Below are positions 13,724-14,593 of a stretch of DNA of 14,593 nucleotides, in pieces. Each line of letters begins with the position of its first letter. The stretch's first letter is position 1. The DNA is taken from positions 1 through 14,593 of the forward strand of contig CANRAT010000039.1 in NCBI GenBank assembly GCA_947628685.1, given 5' to 3'. Under the pieces are notes generated by a model, which saw only the letters and a list, made by a program, of their open reading frames with translations, was not told where the DNA came from and made no database searches. The stretch is from an uncultured Bacilli bacterium. GTDB lineage: Bacteria; Bacillota_I; Bacilli_A; RF39; UBA660. The translations under genes were made by a program, and so were the position numbers.

Positions 13724-14302
13724 ATGAAAAAACTTATTTATTTAACTACAAATCCTTATAAATTTAACGAGGCAAATGAATTTTTTAAAAACAGATATGG
13801 AATTGATATAGAAATCATGAATCCAGATTTTGAAATACCTGAAATTCAAGCAGAAACTTGTGGTGAAGTTGCAGCTTTTAGTGCTAAATACGCGGCAGAA
13901 AAATTAGGTAAGGGTGTACTTAAATCAGATACTGGACTATATCTTGATGCTTTGGGTGGATTACCTGGACCATATAATCATTATTTTGATAAACAAATTG
14001 GAGTAGAAAAATTTCTAGATTTACTTAAAAATGAAACAAATAGGAAAGCAAGGTTGGAGCACTGTTTTGCTTATTGCGCACCTGGTGAAGAACCTATAGT
14101 ATTTAGTGGCGGTGGAAGTGGTACCATTTCCTATGAAGCAAGAGGAACAAAAGGAAGATGGCACGATAAGTTTTATATACCTGATGGTGAGGATAAAACA
14201 TTAAGTGAGTTAAGAGAAATAGATTATACTAAAGAAGCATCATATTGGGGAGATGCTAAAGATCAGTTTGCTAAATGGTATTTAGACAAATTTAATAAGT
14301 GA
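13724..14302 (+). CDS. Ham1/RdgB-like non-canonical NTP pyrophosphatase
   Basis: 192 residues; relatives hydrolyse ITP, dITP and XTP to monophosphates to keep bad purines out of nucleic acid. Evidence: the N-terminal TTNPYKFNEANEFF (compare the TxNxxKxxE signature) and the core SDTGLYLDALGGLPGPYN (68-85), matching the family's D-[ST]-GL-x-[VL]-DALGG-PG pattern, then the late R-x-DP-like region replaced by YIPDGEDKTLSEL. The divergence from standard RdgB (SDTG for DDSG, PYNHYF for YSARYA) suggests a different substrate or a specialised paralogue. The start is ATG 13724 with GGAGGTG (13711-13717); the in-frame TTG at 13709 lies in that site and is rejected. Confidence 0.88.
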   Translation: MKKLIYLTTNPYKFNEANEFFKNRYGIDIEIMNPDFEIPEIQAETCGEVAAFSAKYAAEKLGKGVLKSDTGLYLDALGGLPGPYNHYFDKQIGVEKFLDLLKNETNRKARLEHCFAYCAPGEEPIVFSGGGSGTISYEARGTKGRWHDKFYIPDGEDKTLSELREIDYTKEASYWGDAKDQFAKWYLDKFNK

Positions 14303-14314
14303 TGTAGGTGCTAT

Positions 14315-14593
14315 ATGAATTTAAAGGAAATATTAATTAAAAATTATGATAAAAATATTATAGAAGTTTTAAAAAATCAAGATTCAACTGTAGGTAATGT
14401 ATATATGGTTTATACAGATAAGAAAAAATATGTAATAAAAATATATGATGATTTTTATTTAGCTAGTTCTATGATTAATATTCATATAAATCTTTTAAAG
14501 AATGGTTTGTATGTACCTAGTATAATAAAAAGTAAAAATAATAATAATTTTGTAAAATTTGAAGAAAAATATATAGTTATGTATTCATTTTTA
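14315..14593 (+). CDS. Aminoglycoside phosphotransferase/choline kinase-like protein, cut by the window edge
   Basis: 93 codons are visible, with no stop before the right edge. The sequence looks like the N-terminal lobe of the APH kinase fold: a Gly-containing turn STVGNVYMVYT, the ATP-anchoring lysine in YVIKIYDD, a helix reaching ILLKNGLYVP-like INLLKNGLYVPSII, and a hinge strand IVMYSFL. The catalytic loop (HGDxxxxN) would lie beyond the edge, so function is unverified. It begins 12 bases after the Ham1-like stop, with GTAGGTG (14303-14309) as ribosome binding site, and is the eighth gene of the operon. Confidence 0.7.
   Translation, partial: MNLKEILIKNYDKNIIEVLKNQDSTVGNVYMVYTDKKKYVIKIYDDFYLASSMINIHINLLKNGLYVPSIIKSKNNNNFVKFEEKYIVMYSFL

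Overview
The window comes from a very AT-rich, low-GC Gram-positive-type bacterium. Protein content (ABC-F, T-box-controlled thrS, a Pol I of Bacillus/Clostridium type), AT-rich codon use and strong GGAGG-type ribosome binding sites point to Firmicutes. A ThrRS without a TGS domain and BspA/DUF285 repeats on a prepilin leader recall uncultured gut Bacilli related to Mollicutes; that placement is inference. TGA is used as a stop (ABC-F, Nudix genes) and TGG encodes Trp, so the code is the standard bacterial one and not the Mycoplasma code. All genes I accept lie on the plus strand. I see no tRNA, rRNA, CRISPR array or insertion sequence.

Left part (1-4091): the tail of an unidentified gene with its terminator; then a surface-type protein joining a type IV prepilin leader to six 26-residue BspA-type leucine-rich repeats. 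Its promoter has an 11-G tract between the -35 and extended -10 elements, a strong candidate for a phase-variable switch. A hairpin terminator separates it from polA (DNA polymerase I).

Middle (4092-6610): a T-box leader controls a two-gene unit, a small basic protein of unknown function overlapping thrS (threonyl-tRNA synthetase lacking TGS), closed by a terminator.

Centre-right (6611-9555): two separately promoted genes, each behind a structured leader ending in an intrinsic terminator. The first is an ABC-F ribosome-protection-type ATPase preceded by an 18-codon leader peptide and mutually exclusive hairpins, the layout of drug-responsive ribosome-mediated attenuation. The second is a SAM-dependent methyltransferase behind an unrecognised structured leader.

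Right part (9556-14593, continuing beyond the window): a tight eight-gene operon from one extended -10 promoter: an S51-peptidase-like/AAC(6')-like acetyltransferase fusion, a Nudix hydrolase, a nucleoside phosphorylase-fold enzyme, a CYTH-fold protein, a GNAT acetyltransferase, a small alpha/beta hydrolase, a Ham1/RdgB-type NTP pyrophosphatase and the start of an aminoglycoside-phosphotransferase-like kinase. The genes overlap or are separated by at most 23 bases. With the ABC-F gene just upstream, the set reads as a small-molecule detoxification or nucleotide-house-cleaning island; no single pathway linking all eight is known to me.
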